A DNA stretch of 60,389 nucleotides from Verrucomicrobia bacterium Ga0077533 (GTDB lineage: Bacteria > Verrucomicrobiota > Verrucomicrobiia > Opitutales > Opitutaceae). The stretch is from contig LNEH01000176.1 of assembly GCA_001464505.1 (NCBI GenBank), positions 1-60,389 on the forward strand, in the 5' to 3' direction. Made by a program: the position numbers and the translations under genes. The notes beneath the pieces were generated by a model, which was not told the origin of the DNA, did not search any database, and worked only from the letters and a program-made list of their open reading frames with translations. Of the stretch, positions 60,130 to 60,389 are shown one piece after another (positions within the stretch are counted from its first letter, which is position 1; every line of letters starts with the position of its first letter).

Positions 60130-60312
60130 GGAAGGACTGAAAGGCTGAATAGCTGAAGGGCTGAATCCAGCTTGTCATTCTGAACGTGGTGAAGAATCCC
60201 GTGGAATAAGCGCCGGGGGCTGTGCTGGCGGATCCCTTGTTACACTCAGGATGACAGGATGGGGTGATCGATCTCAGTTTTTCAGCCATTCCGTCCTTCA
60301 GCCTTTCGCCCG
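60130..60312. repeat. nested repeats between feoA and feoB
   Basis: Outer arms of GGCTGAA/GACTGAA units (60136-60165) return inverted (CAGCCATTCC and CCTTCAGCCTTTCG near 60290-60306). An inner pair, GTCATTCTGAACG and CACTCAGGATGACA, lies at about 60174-60258. Same nesting pattern as 17397-17659. Confidence 0.65.
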
Positions 60313-60313
60313 T

Positions 60314-60389
60314 TCAGCGGGCGCCGGCGGGGAGCTGCTCGACGAGAATGCTCATGGCGGCCCGGTGGTTGAGGGCGATCCGGGTGCCA
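60314..60389 (-). CDS. feoA: FeoA-like protein (3' end)
   Basis: The last 25 residues, GTRIALNHRAAMSILVEQLP and a short tail, match the end of the SH3-like FeoA domain that assists FeoB. Its start lies beyond the window. Same strand as feoB, 185 bp upstream. Confidence 0.75.
   Translation of the reverse strand, partial: GTRIALNHRAAMSILVEQLPAGAR

Noticed and set aside
1-60389. tRNA, rRNA, prophage or insertion-sequence genes
   Set aside because: None recognised on either strand; no transposase or integrase motif in any credible protein.

Overview
The window is about 60.4 kb of GC-rich, densely coding bacterial chromosome. It carries a TonB-dependent receptor, periplasmic glycosidases and an OmpH/Skp chaperone, so the cell is Gram-negative. 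The mix of starch-utilisation genes, an OleC/OleD pair, FeoAB, QueC/QueE and many dispersed palindromic repeats best fits an Opitutaceae-like member of the Verrucomicrobiota. This assignment is inferred from gene content, not from a marker gene. I see no rRNA, tRNA, CRISPR array, prophage or transposase gene.

Layout. 1-5.3 kb: the 3' half of gnd, a secreted beta/gamma-crystallin-like protein, and a xylFGH sugar ABC importer on the minus strand. 5.4-19 kb: an alpha-glucan utilisation locus. A minus-strand GH13 amylase fused to an esterase diverges from a plus-strand series of TonB receptor, GH31 alpha-glucosidase, 4-alpha-glucanotransferase, MFS sugar transporter and a second GH13 enzyme. Together they cover outer-membrane uptake, periplasmic cleavage, inner-membrane import and cytosolic rearrangement of maltodextrins. 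19-20.8 kb: a compact three-gene minus-strand cassette (winged helix, possible ADP-ribosyltransferase-like domain fused to a DUF4928-like domain, Vsr-like endonuclease) that looks like a defence or restriction island without a methyltransferase. 21-27 kb: an AraC regulator with a striking structured repeat upstream, a metallo-beta-lactamase-fold hydrolase, guanylate kinase and MiaB. 27-43 kb: a 5'-nucleotidase-like enzyme, OmpH, RlmN, a TIGR01777 epimerase, a truncated marC, a serine hydrolase, an M20 peptidase, PdxH, a LOV-like histidine kinase, a class III cyclase, a lipoate ligase and an S9 peptidase. 43-53.8 kb: two RNA methyltransferases, a MazEF-type module flanked by a duplicated gene end, oleD and a frameshifted oleC, RNase D, a histone-deacetylase-family enzyme, GDPD, QueC and QueE. 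53.8-60.4 kb: ExoD, the remains of an sbtA-sbtB bicarbonate-transport pair, a NavBac-like channel, TerC, a dehydrogenase and the feo operon.

The most unusual property is the repeat load. At least a dozen distinct palindromic families are scattered between genes. Several copies sit inside open reading frames and are read through in frame: in the nucleotidase, rlmN, the lipoate ligase, rlmD (two clear palindromes and a third probable insert), the TrmH-type methyltransferase, oleD and probably oleC. This resembles the Rickettsia palindromic elements. Some intergenic palindromes are nested inside others. A ~198-bp element upstream of araC consists of two head-to-head ~97-bp units whose hairpins differ by compensatory base pairs.

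A second theme is local gene damage. sbtA, sbtB, oleC and marC carry internal deletions or truncations, and FeoB has lost its P-loop to a palindrome-containing sequence. These should be checked against reads before biological meaning is assigned. Coordinates of start codons are my choice from codon, context and family length; where ambiguous this is stated.
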